Shown: positions 23,101 to 34,464, counted from the stretch's first letter. The stretch: 58,818 nucleotides of DNA from Fragilaria radians (GCA_900642245.1 CAAAJI010000168.1:59487-118304); one strand, 5' to 3'. Notes: a model not told the origin generated them from the letters alone. Made by a program: numbers and translations.

Positions 23101-25454
23101 CCATCTGTGAGAGTTTGAGACTTTATATCTACAGGTGCATGACTTGTTGTATCACCGTCATATCGCACAAACGACAGATGCATCCAATGAGGTACTTCTG
23201 AGTGCGGTTCGCTTTCTTGTTTACTATTTTCGTCTTTGCGAAGGAAGTTATTATACAAGAAGAATGGAGCGACGTGTAGCGGTGGCAAACCCAAGCACAC
23301 CATATCGCTTCCAATACCATTGTCCATCATTCGCTGATAGGTAATGCCAGCAAGGGACTTGTCAACTTCAAAGACACCGCATTCTGGTGAAACCACGACA
23401 ATGCTGTTTCCGGTTCTATGTAAATCTCGATCAAGGAAATGAAATTGCAAAAGGTTGAGGGTAACGTTTATCGCCTCCAAAAGATTTCCTTGCATAGCTG
23501 TAGATGGGCGTCGGTAATTATCTTTCGATAAATCCCATCTCAAATCCAAGGGGTAGGTAACAAATTCTCTCTTAATCCTTACGATCAAAGAATCCCAGTC
23601 AGATAATGTCTCGTTGTCAACGACAGTTTTGTAGTGGTCCTCAAAATACCTGCCGTAGACATCCTTGGAAAATAAATGTTGTGATTCTTGAGATTTGATG
23701 TTCTTGTTAAATACAATCGTCCGACTGAAAAAAACTACCGTCAGTGAATGAGTAACCTCAAGTTCCTTCCATTTCTTGAATAGCTTATACATGAAGCGAA
23801 CAAATTTATCGAATACAAGTTCGCATGCACTTTCTTCTTTTTTATCTGCATCAGATCCATAAGGATTGGAGTAATCCCACATTTCCGATGATATTTGAAC
23901 GAGCCAAATGATTCTCGAGGATCTGCTTCGAAAGGTGATTTTTGTATCCTCTGTAATAATTCCTGATTTAGTCTGGGAGCCTGCTTGACGAATTTCTCTT
24001 GCATATGCCTTGATTCCTGTTGTTAAATTGAATACTCGCTCTCCTTCATATATCCAGCGCTTGATCAGAGATTTTTGAAAGGTGTGCATATTTCCGCGAG
24101 ATATGAACTGATCCTTAATTGTAAAGCAAACAAAATCAACTGAAACGGCTTCAAAAACAGTTTGTTCTGCCTCAGGATCAATTCTACTGACAGTTACCAT
24201 ATCATAGGGCGAAAGTTGGTATAAGTCAGCAATCTGCCGCAAGATGGATATTTGTGTTCGGCTCTGGCCATTGAGTGATGTGAGAGTTTGGTCAGTAACA
24301 ATCATAATTATGGATGTACGGAGTGTATGGGACATTTCAATACGCGAGATAGTATCAAGTTCGTTGCTCGATTCCTCTTGACTATCTGCGGACAAATTTC
24401 CAAGTTGAATGTCATGGGAGGGCGCAGGGGGGACAGCGAGGGAAGTGTCCATTGTCACGTCGGATATTTCTCGTATGTGCAATGGCTTTGGAAGCTTGGT
24501 CATTGCGCTTTGCGTGCGAGGCTCTGATTGTATAGAATTCCTCTTTTGCTGAAGTGGCGGCTTTCCGGTTCGGATAGAATGGTCGAGTAGCGCAGTGCGA
24601 TTTCTAGGATTCGCTGTTACATGACGTTCTGAGAGGAATGGAGAGTCTTGTTTCGGTGACTTGGGCAGGGACAAATTTTGAATCATATCTTTTAAATTGC
24701 TTTCTGCAGTTGAGTCTGTGGAGGAAGTGTCAGCTTCGGTGTTTGTTTCTGCTCCCTTACTTAGATGACTGTTTCTGGAACTCTGTGGAGAAAGGAATGA
24801 ATCCGGAGTTCGATTTGCCAGGTTAATCTTCGGGGTGAGAGGAGATTTGGGACAATCCTTGGATGTGACAATTGAAGTATCCAAAAAGTTTTTTTTCAAG
24901 GAAGTCAAAGACGGTGATTCTTTAAGCCATTCTGATGTCATGCTTGAATCCATTGGAAAGTTGGACGTCTGAGACTGAGGCTCAGATCGACTGGATAAGC
25001 CAACTTGATTTGAAGGTTTTGGATCCCAAACTTTAATTTCAATAAGATTTCCAATCTCTAGCTTCCGTATTCTCGGTGGTTTTGATTCTGCAAGAGATGA
25101 ACCGTGCGGTTGCATTTCTCTATTGCCAACAGTAAGGGAAGGCAATGCGTGTGACGCTGAAAATCCAGAGACCTTATGTTCTTGAATTACAGGACTTGAA
25201 AAATTTGAAATAATTGACTTAGACAACGGAAGAATAGATCCCGACATTGTTTGAGTTGTTGCTGATGCCATAGAGGCCGACCCGCTTGATGGCAACGTTC
25301 GGGTAAGGCCTAAATGCGAATGCCTTGCACCATTGCCTTGAACACCACCAAACGGTTCAACAAATAAATCTGGATGAATCGCTAGTTCCACGCCCTGGAG
25401 ATTCAGTTCCTCATGAATGCTCAATGATATCAAATCGGATGTCAACATCTTCAT
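20156..25454 (-). CDS. IML1: GATOR1/SEACIT subunit IML1 (DEPDC5 homologue), three exons
   Basis: Exons are 25454-21960, 21889-21158 and 21094-20156, with GT-AG introns of 70 and 63 nt. Together they encode 1721 residues. The second intron (21157-21095: GTGAGT...CTAAC...TTCGCAG) is a multiple of three with no stop, so a naive ORF call runs through it. The protein is the GAP-complex scaffold that restrains TORC1 through Rag GTPases at the lysosome/vacuole. Seen: an N-terminal domain split by a Ser-rich insert (VELAIHPDLF, then RKLEIGNLIEIKVWDP), the SABA-like core (FKITFRSRSSRIIWLVQISSEMW region, FFSRTIVF, and NIVVVSPECGVFEV-like GNSIVVVSPECGVFEVDKS), FPIGELEFKRHTGPLWKSL, and the C-terminal RIMFNWLVAS. 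I see no DEP domain between the core and the C-terminal domain. Confidence 0.9.
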
Positions 25455-26974
25455 TGGCAGCCGAATTTTGTTTTAGAGGAAATACTGTTACTCTCTACTG
25501 GAGGGATAGAACTTGGTTGAGGCGATGGCTTTAGGATAACTAATAGAATTCTGATCTATAATGTATAATATTAATCAATTGATTCACTTGTATACCTTGA
25601 GAAAACATTCCTAGAACATGCAATAAAGTGGTAGGGTATTCAAAAAGTAAACCTTGCCTTGAAGGAATTTCTTTGGAACAACATGAATCTAACCCCTAAC
25701 GTAGCGCGTGTCTCATTATGGAATAATGTTAATTATGAGAAAGATTTTCCATTAATTTCTATTCAAGAGAATCAATTTAGAGATGTTTTGATGAAATTTA
25801 GTCGTCAATACTTTGCACATGAAACATTATTCACTTCCAATAAAGAAATTCAAAATCAAATCGAAAACAAATACACAACACTGTTTTCTATCTCGTGTCA
25901 CTCTTTCAAAGTCTAGAGATTAGCTGATAATAGATCCAATTGATTTTTCTGTGTCCAAGATTGAGATAGAAATAATATGTTATGTTGTAAAGAAAGTATG
26001 AAAAAACTACTCTTGCTTTCACATCGTAAAGATTGAAGTTTCACTGACAATGTTTTATTTTTCAGAATATCAATTTAGACTGTCATATGATTTAGAAGCA
26101 ATCATTATCTTCAGTCTTCTCATTTGTATCATTTGCCTTTTTGTAACCGAAAAAACAGTATATTTTCAGTAGTCGTTGTTTTTGATGTGATAAACATTCT
26201 GGTACATGTACCATGTTTATTGACATCAACTAGCAACAATAGACAAATCCAAATGTTTGTACTACATAGCATCTTTGGAATGATTTTTTTCTTTTCTAGA
26301 TTAATTCAATTTGATTAGCATGATCATCCAGGTTTGTGGAGAATAGATCAGATTTTTATTGATTGAAGTTAGGCATACAAAGGAGCCAACTAGCTTTGGG
26401 ATAGAAGATATTGGAAATAGACAATCCTATTGATGACAGTCTGGAATTCCATCAATCCTGACAATCATTGCACCATTAGAATGACCAAGAAGGGATAGAC
26501 TCAGGTAGTACAAACTTAATCTGAGTTATCATGAAGAAGTCTTCTGATTTCAAATCTACATGATTTTTAAAACGTCAGTATTCACAAATGTCGCCGTTCG
26601 TGAATGTTATAAATTCATGCCTTTAGCTAAACTTTTGAGAAATTCTAGAAATCTCTCACCCCTTTTTCAAGAACAAGCGTACTGCCCTCCTTGCATTAAG
26701 GAGATGCATGTTGAGGCAGTTAGCTTTGCGAAAAATCAAAGGAAGTATAGTGCTAGAAATTGTATAGCCAGCACTCTCAATCAAATGAACATGTTAAAAC
26801 AAAAATTCTGAAGGAAAAACAGCTCATCTCAATGATTCTTAAGTGGTGTGCTAAAGCAATAATCGAATAAGGTTTTTACATAAAATTCCTAAGTAAATTT
26901 ATTCTGTTCATTGAATTGTCGAATGACTAACGTGTTGAACATTCATAGGACATACTTTTTCATCGAATGAAGCA
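25455..26974. other. Intergenic, 1.5 kb
   Basis: This contains the IML1 promoter. Small plus-strand frames at 25659-25916 and 26560-26811 have no recognisable motif, and the first has no ATG near its beginning. I see no RNA gene or repeat. Confidence 0.5.
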
Positions 26975-27919
26975 CTAGCGAATGTCGTTACAAAATGCTT
27001 CAACTGGTTCCAGCCACTGACCTGAGGATGGTCGTCTATTTCGCCAAATAGATCGTAAGTTATCGTGACAGGATTCACAATCAGATGCGTATTCCACAAC
27101 TACATCAAAATCTTCCGATTCTGCATAATGTTTGCCTTTGTCGGTAAGAGCGTGGTCTTTAATACTTTTCGAAGCTTCATCATGTGAATCACTTTCATAT
27201 CGTAGCGTTTTCTCATCATCTTTACGGATGGATGATGAGGGGTTGACTTCATTTATGTGTGGAATTCTACCTCGCATATCATCACTTATCACATTTGTTC
27301 CATGCTTTTCCCGCTTTGGATTATTTTCCGAGAAAAAAGAAGCCGAACTCATTCCACCCACAAAACCCTCGATCGGTTCAATCCACTGCCCTGGAGACGG
27401 GCGCCTATTATGCCAAACGGATTTTAAAATGTCGCCCTCATCCTCACTGTCAGATGCATTTTCTACAGAAATTTGCAATTCTTTCGATCGGCTTTTGGCC
27501 AAGCTGGATTCTCTTTTTCCGATGGAAGCTTCACCATTACTATCATTTGGTGCCTTATGATTATTTTTACTTTGTGATCGATCTTGTACATTTATTACTC
27601 GATGAATCGGTGGTGAGAAGTTGTGTTCTTCCTTTTGTAAGTATCTCCCTCGTGAATCCGCGTCAATCATGTTATCATTATTATTCTTTCCCTTTGCCTC
27701 CGATTTTCCTGGTGAAACCTGTGGAACTATTCTGTGGAGATCGCTGTGATTTTCCCTATAGCTTCGTTCGGGATTTAGATAACCAGAATGAGGATGAATC
27801 TTAGGGCGACGTGCAACCTTTCGATTACCGCCTTCAAAGCTCAACGCGGGATACATCATCCTAGAGTGGAGTAGATAAGGTTCAAAATCGTAGAAGTAGT
27901 CTGGTTCATAATACCACAT
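26975..27919 (-). CDS. Unknown protein with two W-x-NRRPS-x-GQW repeats
   Basis: Intronless, 314 residues, beginning MWYYEPDYFYDFEPY. Mostly hydrophilic and predicted disordered (Ser/Lys/Asp/Asn). It holds two copies of a 35-residue unit, at about 153-186 and 275-309. Each has an acidic lead-in (ASDSEDEGD or ASDCESCHD), then S(V/I)W(H/R)NRRPS(P/S)GQW(I/L)EP(I/V)E(G/A)F. Conservation is confined to these units while the linker is free, which suggests short linear binding modules or a minimal fold. I do not recognise a family, and there is no signal peptide or membrane span. The ATG at 27919 is the first in frame. Confidence 0.75.
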   Translation of the reverse strand: MWYYEPDYFYDFEPYLLHSRMMYPALSFEGGNRKVARRPKIHPHSGYLNPERSYRENHSDLHRIVPQVSPGKSEAKGKNNNDNMIDADSRGRYLQKEEHNFSPPIHRVINVQDRSQSKNNHKAPNDSNGEASIGKRESSLAKSRSKELQISVENASDSEDEGDILKSVWHNRRPSPGQWIEPIEGFVGGMSSASFFSENNPKREKHGTNVISDDMRGRIPHINEVNPSSSIRKDDEKTLRYESDSHDEASKSIKDHALTDKGKHYAESEDFDVVVEYASDCESCHDNLRSIWRNRRPSSGQWLEPVEAFCNDIR

Positions 27920-29140
27920 GGTTGTTATTGTTTCAAAAGCCTAATATATTTTATGGCACAACGAAATCTTGGAATTCATCTAAAAAACGATTGATCATCT
28001 CAGAAATTCTTAGAAATTCCAAGCAATGTCACAGCGTACTAACAAAATCCAGTACTTTGCGATAACCAAGTAACGTTACCACAACAATGATTTTGTTAGT
28101 CTCAAACACGAGGAGACCTACTGACTTCGATGTGCTCAAAGAAATCATCCCCTTTGAGCATTTTCTAAGGAGTAGCAAAAGGATGAACCTGGAAGCTCAA
28201 AGGGATTGTTTTCTTCGGTTTTAATATGAATAATATTGATATGTTATGCCAACACTTTTATTGTATCAAACACCAAGGTTGAATCATGTAAAACTAACAT
28301 TAGAACATTGGCATAGACTGGCTTCATTCAAGATCACACTTGATCTATCTACTTAATTTATTTGTTCAAGTATCCTATATTTCAATAACAGGCTGTTCCC
28401 TTTTATTGCCCATGTATCCAAAAACGCTTCATGTCCGAATCATTCAGGATTAACAAAAAGCAGGGTCAGTGTACAACTACGTAAATAGCGTGATATTGCA
28501 GTTTTGAATAATCCGCGATACTGTGATAAGCTGCCTTGAATATAAGTGGAAGGGAATAATACGGTACAACTGAGAATGAAACTACGAATTACTCTGCTAA
28601 CATGAATAAGAAAGAAAAACGAATGAAAAAATGGCTAAGGAGGGTTAATGGTGGGGAAAATGATGAAAAGTCCAAGATACAATCTATATTGAAGCAACAT
28701 TTGATAAAAGTGAAGGTCGATATGGCAGATATCCAGACGTCAAATCTCTGAAAGACGTTCTGCTTTAGAGTTGGCAAACTTTGAGATACAGCGTGAAGTA
28801 AAGTCTGGATTTCTTAAAGCTTTTGCATTTATAGAAGAGTCTAATTATATTTGCCCTCATTGCGCAAACATTAAAATTAAATTGATAGCATTTAAATTCA
28901 ACCTTCCAGCAAAAAAATAGCATCAAAGAAAGGCCTCTAAGGAGATGGTAGCAATCTCTGTTCCACTGGTTGCCTAATACAAGCTCCTGCACCTTTGAAA
29001 AGGTAATTCGTTCAATATTGGTTAGTCATATTCAACCTATTCAGTCACATGAAATTACTGTATGTCTATGGCAGAATCAGTGTTAGCGTTAAGGATAATT
29101 GTTTGAGTACAGTACTTCAGTACTTCGACGTTCAGAACCA
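27920..29140. other. Intergenic, 1.2 kb
   Basis: This is a divergent region between the minus-strand repeat protein and RRP45. I see no RNA gene. Short frames at 28589-28992 are AT-rich and unsupported. Confidence 0.5.
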
Positions 29141-31015
29141 ATGGTCCCCCTGCAAATTCCAAAAAACAAAACAACTTTCAGATCCTACTCACTCCGTGTG
29201 TTTGAATCCATGTTTTCCTCCACTTCTGGATACATATCCATACGTGATGATTCTGGTCGTTCATCGCTATCGTTAAATGAGAGAAGTTTTGTCCGAGATT
29301 GTGCCTTTTCTAAATCAAGTCGTCTCCGTGTAGATGGGCGGTCCCCAGATGAATTGCGACAGATTCAATTACATCTACGACGGGATCCTCCTCCATCGCA
29401 TAAGGCAACGTTGCAGAGTAAGGATGGAGGTTCTGCCAGTGGTATCGTTCAATGGGGTCAAACTCGTGTCATGGCGACATGTACTGGTACTTTACAGCCA
29501 CCACAATATGATGATCGACCAAATGAAGGAATCGTTAGCATTACTGTTGATCTGAGTCCGATGGCATCATCTTCCTTTGGAATGGCACATCCTCATACGA
29601 CGACTCCTGGAGATTCTCATAATCGATCCAACATAATGTCTCATTCGGATGAAACACAAAAATTATTAGGTAATCGGATCTTGCGTTGTCTTGAACGAAC
29701 AATCTTGACAGGAGGAGCCTTGGATACAGAAGCCTTGTGCGTTCAGTCAGGTGTCTGGGTTTGGAAGTTATCTGTTGCCATTCAAGTTCTGGATCATGGA
29801 GGGAATCTTTTAGATGCTGCAGTGCTGGCGGCTATGGCCAGTTTGCGTCACTTCCGAAAGCCACATGTTGAGAATGCTGAATCTGAGGGATTGCCCCGTA
29901 TTTTACCAACTGACTCTCGTGAGCCCACTCCTCTTCCCATTCATCATACTCCTCTTTGTCTATCTTTTGCACTTCTTCATGCAGATGATGTAGCTTTGTC
30001 TACACTTTCCACCTTACAAGTTGTGGCATTCGCGGACCCAACCGAACGAGAAGAAATGATACAAACTGGTGCATTATCCATTGCCATGAATCAACACGGT
30101 GAGGTGTGCCTTCTGGATTTTACTGGAGGTTGTGAGCTCCCACCAACTAATTTAAAGCGCTGTTGGAGTATTGCCGAAAGATGCATTCGACAGTTGTGTC
30201 TTTTGTTAGAACAATCTCTGACAGAGGCGGATGAGAAAGTACAGCGAGAGCGATTAGAGAGACTGCAATGGCTGCAGCATCATAAGGGAAGTTCCTTACC
30301 ACCAATCCCAACCTCCGACGATGTTCCCTCTGTGCCATTTTGGATGGAGGATACTAATCTTTACGTTGACACGGTAACGCCCTTTGCGGATGCTTCCACA
30401 GAACTGAAGGAAGCTTCCAACGTCGTACAAGATATGGAACAGGAAAAGTATAGAATTCGCGCCTTGGAATATAGTCAGGGACACATGGCTGCAAAAGTTA
30501 AGGAGGATGACGAATCCAAATCAAGAAAAGTTGGGGGTGCCAAGGATAGCACACTACTCGCAGCCATGTTGCAATCGATTCAAAAGATTCCGAATACACC
30601 TGAAATGAGATCCAATGAGAACAGCAGAACTTCTGCTTCGAATACAATACATCTGTCAGAGTTAACGAAGCAAGTTTCGGAAGTCAAGGTGAATATGAAG
30701 ACACCTCCAGAGCCATTAGCAATGGACATTGATCCCCCTAGAAATAAATCAAAATCACAAATAATGAATCAAAAGGACAGTAATGGTGACGACGACCATG
30801 ATGATGATGATGATGAAGAAGAAGCTCCCATTTTACTCAAGACAGAATTCGATTCCATAAAGTCAGAAAATTCCAACCTTTCTTCGAATCCACCGACAAA
30901 GTTAATTGTAAATGATAATGGTAAGGACAAGATAAATGATGATGACGATAAAGACATTGATGATTTGTCGAAGGCAATTAAACCAAAATCCAAAAATAAA
31001 AAGAAGAAAAAATAG
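29141..31015 (+). CDS. RRP45: Exosome complex subunit RRP45 (EXOSC9), RNase PH-like
   Basis: The frame is open from a TTG at 29099; the first ATG is at 29141 (624 residues), with a second candidate at 29210. Two RNase PH subdomains are present: LRVDGRSPDELR, VQWGQTRVMATCTG, RPNEGIVSITVDLSPMASSSF, GALDTEALCVQSGVWVWKL, DHGGNLLDAAVLAAMASLRHFRKP, PIHHTPLCLSFALL and the closing DPTEREEM, AMNQHGEVC, GGCELPP. RRP45 is one of the six ring subunits of the nuclear and cytoplasmic RNA exosome, normally catalytically inert. It is longer than typical (about 300-440) because of a C-terminal extension with Ser-rich, acidic (DDDDHDDDDDEEEAP) and basic (KPKSKNKKKKK) stretches. Its stop is 174 bp from the convergent oxygenase stop. 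Confidence 0.93.
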   Translation: MVPLQIPKNKTTFRSYSLRVFESMFSSTSGYISIRDDSGRSSLSLNERSFVRDCAFSKSSRLRVDGRSPDELRQIQLHLRRDPPPSHKATLQSKDGGSASGIVQWGQTRVMATCTGTLQPPQYDDRPNEGIVSITVDLSPMASSSFGMAHPHTTTPGDSHNRSNIMSHSDETQKLLGNRILRCLERTILTGGALDTEALCVQSGVWVWKLSVAIQVLDHGGNLLDAAVLAAMASLRHFRKPHVENAESEGLPRILPTDSREPTPLPIHHTPLCLSFALLHADDVALSTLSTLQVVAFADPTEREEMIQTGALSIAMNQHGEVCLLDFTGGCELPPTNLKRCWSIAERCIRQLCLLLEQSLTEADEKVQRERLERLQWLQHHKGSSLPPIPTSDDVPSVPFWMEDTNLYVDTVTPFADASTELKEASNVVQDMEQEKYRIRALEYSQGHMAAKVKEDDESKSRKVGGAKDSTLLAAMLQSIQKIPNTPEMRSNENSRTSASNTIHLSELTKQVSEVKVNMKTPPEPLAMDIDPPRNKSKSQIMNQKDSNGDDDHDDDDDEEEAPILLKTEFDSIKSENSNLSSNPPTKLIVNDNGKDKINDDDDKDIDDLSKAIKPKSKNKKKKK

Positions 31016-31189
31016 ATTTGGAAATTTATATATTTTTCAATCTCAAGCTTATATACCAACACCGGATCTTCTATTTGTAGATAACAGTTACATTGAGGGA
31101 TAGGACGTTACCCTATATAGTTTACCCAAAGGTCAATTACCAGTAGACTTCTTTTCGATTGCGATCCAAACCTCTTCCCTGTTTCTGTT

Positions 31190-32215
31190 TCATTCCGGTT
31201 CGAAATCAGCATGCGTCTCCTTGTACATATCCAATAAATGTTGACCTGATGTCGTCCGAGGATACTTGGGTGGATTATCGACAGAGCAGCAAATATCCAG
31301 CACATCTACTTCCGTATCAAAGTGAGGATCATAAAAACAAGGAAGAGAAAATCGTTCGGCAGAGCCATCTGTTATAACCCGATGACGTGTCGATCGGAAC
31401 AATCCATTCGTCCATCGTTCCAACATATCACCTAAATTTACCACGTAGGCAGTTGGTCGTGCTGGGACGTCTATCCAAGAACCATGGCTGTCATGTCCTG
31501 CGGTATTTTCACTGTCATTCGTATTGTCATCTCGATTTTCGTTGTTGGGGATGTAAATTTGTAATCCAGATGTCTCATCAGTCCAAAGTAATGTTACCAT
31601 ACCATAATCAGAATGAGCCCCGCATGCAAAGATTCCCCTGGATGGATCACTCCGTTCACGAGCGTACCGTAAGAGTCGAAGGGTAACTAGAGGCTCCGTG
31701 AAGGCGTCATCGAAATAATGTTCATCCTTTAGACCGATTGCCAGAGCTAATAGCTGGACCAAACGAAAGCCAACCCGCTTACATTCCATACGATATTCAT
31801 TCATAACATTTTGAAATTCCTGACAGTTTTGCATGGATGGACATCGTTCTGGATCTGGCCATTGATTCGGTCCCATCAATTTTGCAGGATTGTACATGGG
31901 AGAGTCTATTGGAATGTCCTCTCCCAAATAATATCCCTCCTTTGTATCACCCTTCACTTGACGAGACGGATCCAGGGTTTCTTCCTCAAATGCGGTATAT
32001 CCTCGTGCCATCGTTTTGTCGGAGAGTTGCTGCTTTTCTTCTAGGGGTAAATAAAACAACTCCTTGCATTGTTGTCGAACTCGTTCAATCAGATCCAAGG
32101 GCACTCCATGATCTTCCAAGTAAAAGAAACCAAACTTAGTACATGCAAGACGTAAATCTGCAATGAGTGAATCTAAATTGCTATTGTCGAGTAATCGAAT
32201 TGTAGGAATTTCCAT
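31190..32215 (-). CDS. 2-oxoglutarate/Fe(II)-dependent dioxygenase (IPNS-like)
   Basis: Intronless, 341 residues. N-terminal DIOX_N half (GFFYLEDHGVP, EKQQLSDKTMARGYTAFEEE) followed by the oxygenase core: H201-x-D203 in GAHSDYGMVTLLW, distal His278 in STRHRV, and the 2-oxoglutarate-binding Arg-x-Ser in ERFSLPCFYDP (R288, S290). The intervening Asp/Asn-rich loop (NENRDDNTND) is a low-complexity insert. This family covers plant-type hormone, flavonoid and isopenicillin-like oxygenases as well as fungal enzymes; substrate specificity cannot be read here. A 493-bp divergent region separates it from the tetraspan gene. Confidence 0.9.
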   Translation of the reverse strand: MEIPTIRLLDNSNLDSLIADLRLACTKFGFFYLEDHGVPLDLIERVRQQCKELFYLPLEEKQQLSDKTMARGYTAFEEETLDPSRQVKGDTKEGYYLGEDIPIDSPMYNPAKLMGPNQWPDPERCPSMQNCQEFQNVMNEYRMECKRVGFRLVQLLALAIGLKDEHYFDDAFTEPLVTLRLLRYARERSDPSRGIFACGAHSDYGMVTLLWTDETSGLQIYIPNNENRDDNTNDSENTAGHDSHGSWIDVPARPTAYVVNLGDMLERWTNGLFRSTRHRVITDGSAERFSLPCFYDPHFDTEVDVLDICCSVDNPPKYPRTTSGQHLLDMYKETHADFEPE

Positions 32216-32708
32216 TCTTCTTTGTGTTCATTTGTTGTTCGTAAATCAATACTTGTAAAATTCTGTTCTTGAAGTCATTTCAATTTTTGGGTTGCCACGA
32301 ATATCTGTAACCCTAAATTCCAATCGTGAAGGTAAACTTACTTTTTAGAGTCCAGATTGTTGTTCTCTCATGGGATTTCTGACGAATTGTGTGAATAGTC
32401 GATTTTGTCTTCGAATTCGAAGAAATGAAACGATGTAAGTTAGTCGGTATTATATTTATGTATACATTTAAACAATCGTCTTCCTTTCGACAAAATTGAT
32501 TTCGCTCTGTTTTGCATTATAACACAAATACATCCTCGATCCTTTCTTGAGAGACGAAGGAGTCATCATCATTTATATTTTCTCATGACTTTTTGTTAAT
32601 CTTCTATACTTGGTCTTTGACGCTGTGAATCATCATCATCATCATCGTCGTCATCCACTTTGGTTTTTATTGCTGCTGTGAATTCGTAGTCAACGAACGA
32701 CACGACGG
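32216..32708. promoter_or_regulatory. Divergent intergenic region with CAT microsatellite
   Basis: Between the oxygenase (minus) and the tetraspan gene (plus). It has an ATC/CATC-type trinucleotide run at about 32629-32655 (ATCATCATCATCATC, then GTCGTC). No core promoter motif is clear. Confidence 0.5.
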
Positions 32709-34307
32709 ATGGATAAGGCACCAAATGGAATTTGGTCATCCTTTCCAGCATTCCTAGCAATCTTGGCATGGATATTGAGCATATCTTCAAGTTGTGTTTG
32801 TACCTTTGTCTCTCGGAATGTCCAAAAAATATCATCATCCTTTTCTCTCGATGAATGGAATTCTATACAAGTCTTACAAACGCGAGGAGTTGGATTTTGG
32901 GGATGGCAAACAAAGGAGGGAAGCTGTTATTCGTACCAAATCAATGAAACGATTCCAACTACAGATATGGCTTTCAAGATGGCAGCTGCATTACCCTTCC
33001 TTAATTCCTTCCTTGGAGGACTCCTCACTATATGTCTTTTGCTGGGTACTATTTTCCCTATAATTCCGAAACATTATCTGTTCATTGGCCTTGGATCCTT
33101 ATTCTTATGTGCAACACATTTTGCCACTCTGGTGATTTTAAGGAGTAACATATGTTCACCGGACTTTTTTCAGTTTGCTATTAGAAAGAGTACTCCCTTC
33201 TTAGGAAGCATTTCGTCGTCATCATGCGGTATTGGCTTCGGATCTACACTTGCCATTCTCTCTGGAGTCCTGTGGATCCTCGTTTCATTGTTATGTTTAC
33301 TCACTCCATTGGCAAATTCCAAAAGAGAGCCAGGTGCCTACCGTGGTATTAATCCACTTCACCATGTAGGTGGTGGTAACGGAGAGGATGGAGAAAATGT
33401 CGATGGCGAACCAGAAGATGAGATGGCTCGACTTTATCGAAGTAAGCAGGCTGCGAATGACGAAAGATATCGCAATCTCATGGGTGAATTGGACGATGTC
33501 GAAAATCCAGGGTTCAGTTCCTTGGCGCAAAAGAATCATCGTCTATCCCTTGTCCATGAAGAAGATCAAGGAGATGACACACTAATTACACATCCTTCCA
33601 CTGTAACTTCGGAAAAAGATCCGCGATATCAACGAGAATACTTCCACGATGAATTTCATGATGATGAAGATGGGGATCATTCCGAGACAAGATCTCAATA
33701 TTCGGAGGAAAAGTATCAAAACAATCCATTCCCAGATGAATCAAGAACAAACGATGAATTCGCAAGTGCTCCTCCACACTCTCCTTATGATAATTCCAAT
33801 TTGAAAGATGATTCCAAACTTAGTTGGCAGGATGAAAGTGAAACATGCTCCTTCCATGAAGAAAGTGAAGCACGTACTCATCGAAACAACGATGAACTAT
33901 CTATTCACTCCGATCAAAGTGAAGATCAGCAACTAAGCCATGGGAATACGAATTATGACAGACGATATGAGGATGACGATGAGGATGATCAATTCAATGA
34001 AAGTGACCAAAATTACGATGAAAAAAACGAAGACAATAATGATCGAAATTACAATGGCTATCAAGATAAAAAATATGATGGTGTTGACAATGGAATTCAC
34101 AATAAATTTGACGATCAGAATGATGCAATCAACGACGACGACGACGACGATGATGATGATGATGAAGAGTACAACGCCTATGATGATCGAAAATATGATG
34201 ATTATGATGACGAAGTGAGCAATAGTGATTTGGATGAAAGTTATCCCCGACAATCATATCATGACAATAACGATCGTCCTACTTATCGAGATTCTGAGTA
34301 CACATGA
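32709..34307 (+). CDS. Tetraspan membrane protein with long acidic tail
   Basis: Intronless, 532 residues. Four membrane spans at about 11-34, 95-118, 122-143 and 175-200. The first is followed by a loop with conserved-looking Cys/Trp residues (VGFWGWQTKEGSCYSYQ). The cytosolic remainder is a 320-residue low-complexity tail, rich in Asp, Glu, Asn and Tyr, including a run of Asp residues encoded by GAC/GAT repeats near 34131-34165. Stramenopiles carry many such four-span proteins of unknown role; I infer an orphan membrane protein. The ATG at 32709 gives a good hydrophobic first span. It is convergent with the LON-domain gene (stops 157 bp apart). Confidence 0.8.
   Translation: MDKAPNGIWSSFPAFLAILAWILSISSSCVCTFVSRNVQKISSSFSLDEWNSIQVLQTRGVGFWGWQTKEGSCYSYQINETIPTTDMAFKMAAALPFLNSFLGGLLTICLLLGTIFPIIPKHYLFIGLGSLFLCATHFATLVILRSNICSPDFFQFAIRKSTPFLGSISSSSCGIGFGSTLAILSGVLWILVSLLCLLTPLANSKREPGAYRGINPLHHVGGGNGEDGENVDGEPEDEMARLYRSKQAANDERYRNLMGELDDVENPGFSSLAQKNHRLSLVHEEDQGDDTLITHPSTVTSEKDPRYQREYFHDEFHDDEDGDHSETRSQYSEEKYQNNPFPDESRTNDEFASAPPHSPYDNSNLKDDSKLSWQDESETCSFHEESEARTHRNNDELSIHSDQSEDQQLSHGNTNYDRRYEDDDEDDQFNESDQNYDEKNEDNNDRNYNGYQDKKYDGVDNGIHNKFDDQNDAINDDDDDDDDDDEEYNAYDDRKYDDYDDEVSNSDLDESYPRQSYHDNNDRPTYRDSEYT
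34131..34170 (+). repeat. Asp-coding trinucleotide run
   Basis: Consecutive GAC then GAT codons inside the tetraspan gene give a polyaspartate tract. It is likely to be length-variable between alleles. Confidence 0.8.
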
Positions 34308-34464
34308 ATCTGTATTACCAAGTTACCCTGAAATTGTTATTCAATGTTCATGTATAAGTTTAGGATAAACAGCTGAAATTTGTATTCGTTTTTTACACTT
34401 TCTTTACTTGCCAATTCGGAATTAGGAAAAGCTCAAAATGTAGGTCTTACTTTACAATTCTGTA

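Noticed and set aside
33933..34253. Ile/Val-rich minus-strand frame resembling a membrane protein
   Set aside because: It is the antisense of the Asp-coding GAT/GAC repeats in the tetraspan gene; the hydrophobicity is an artefact.
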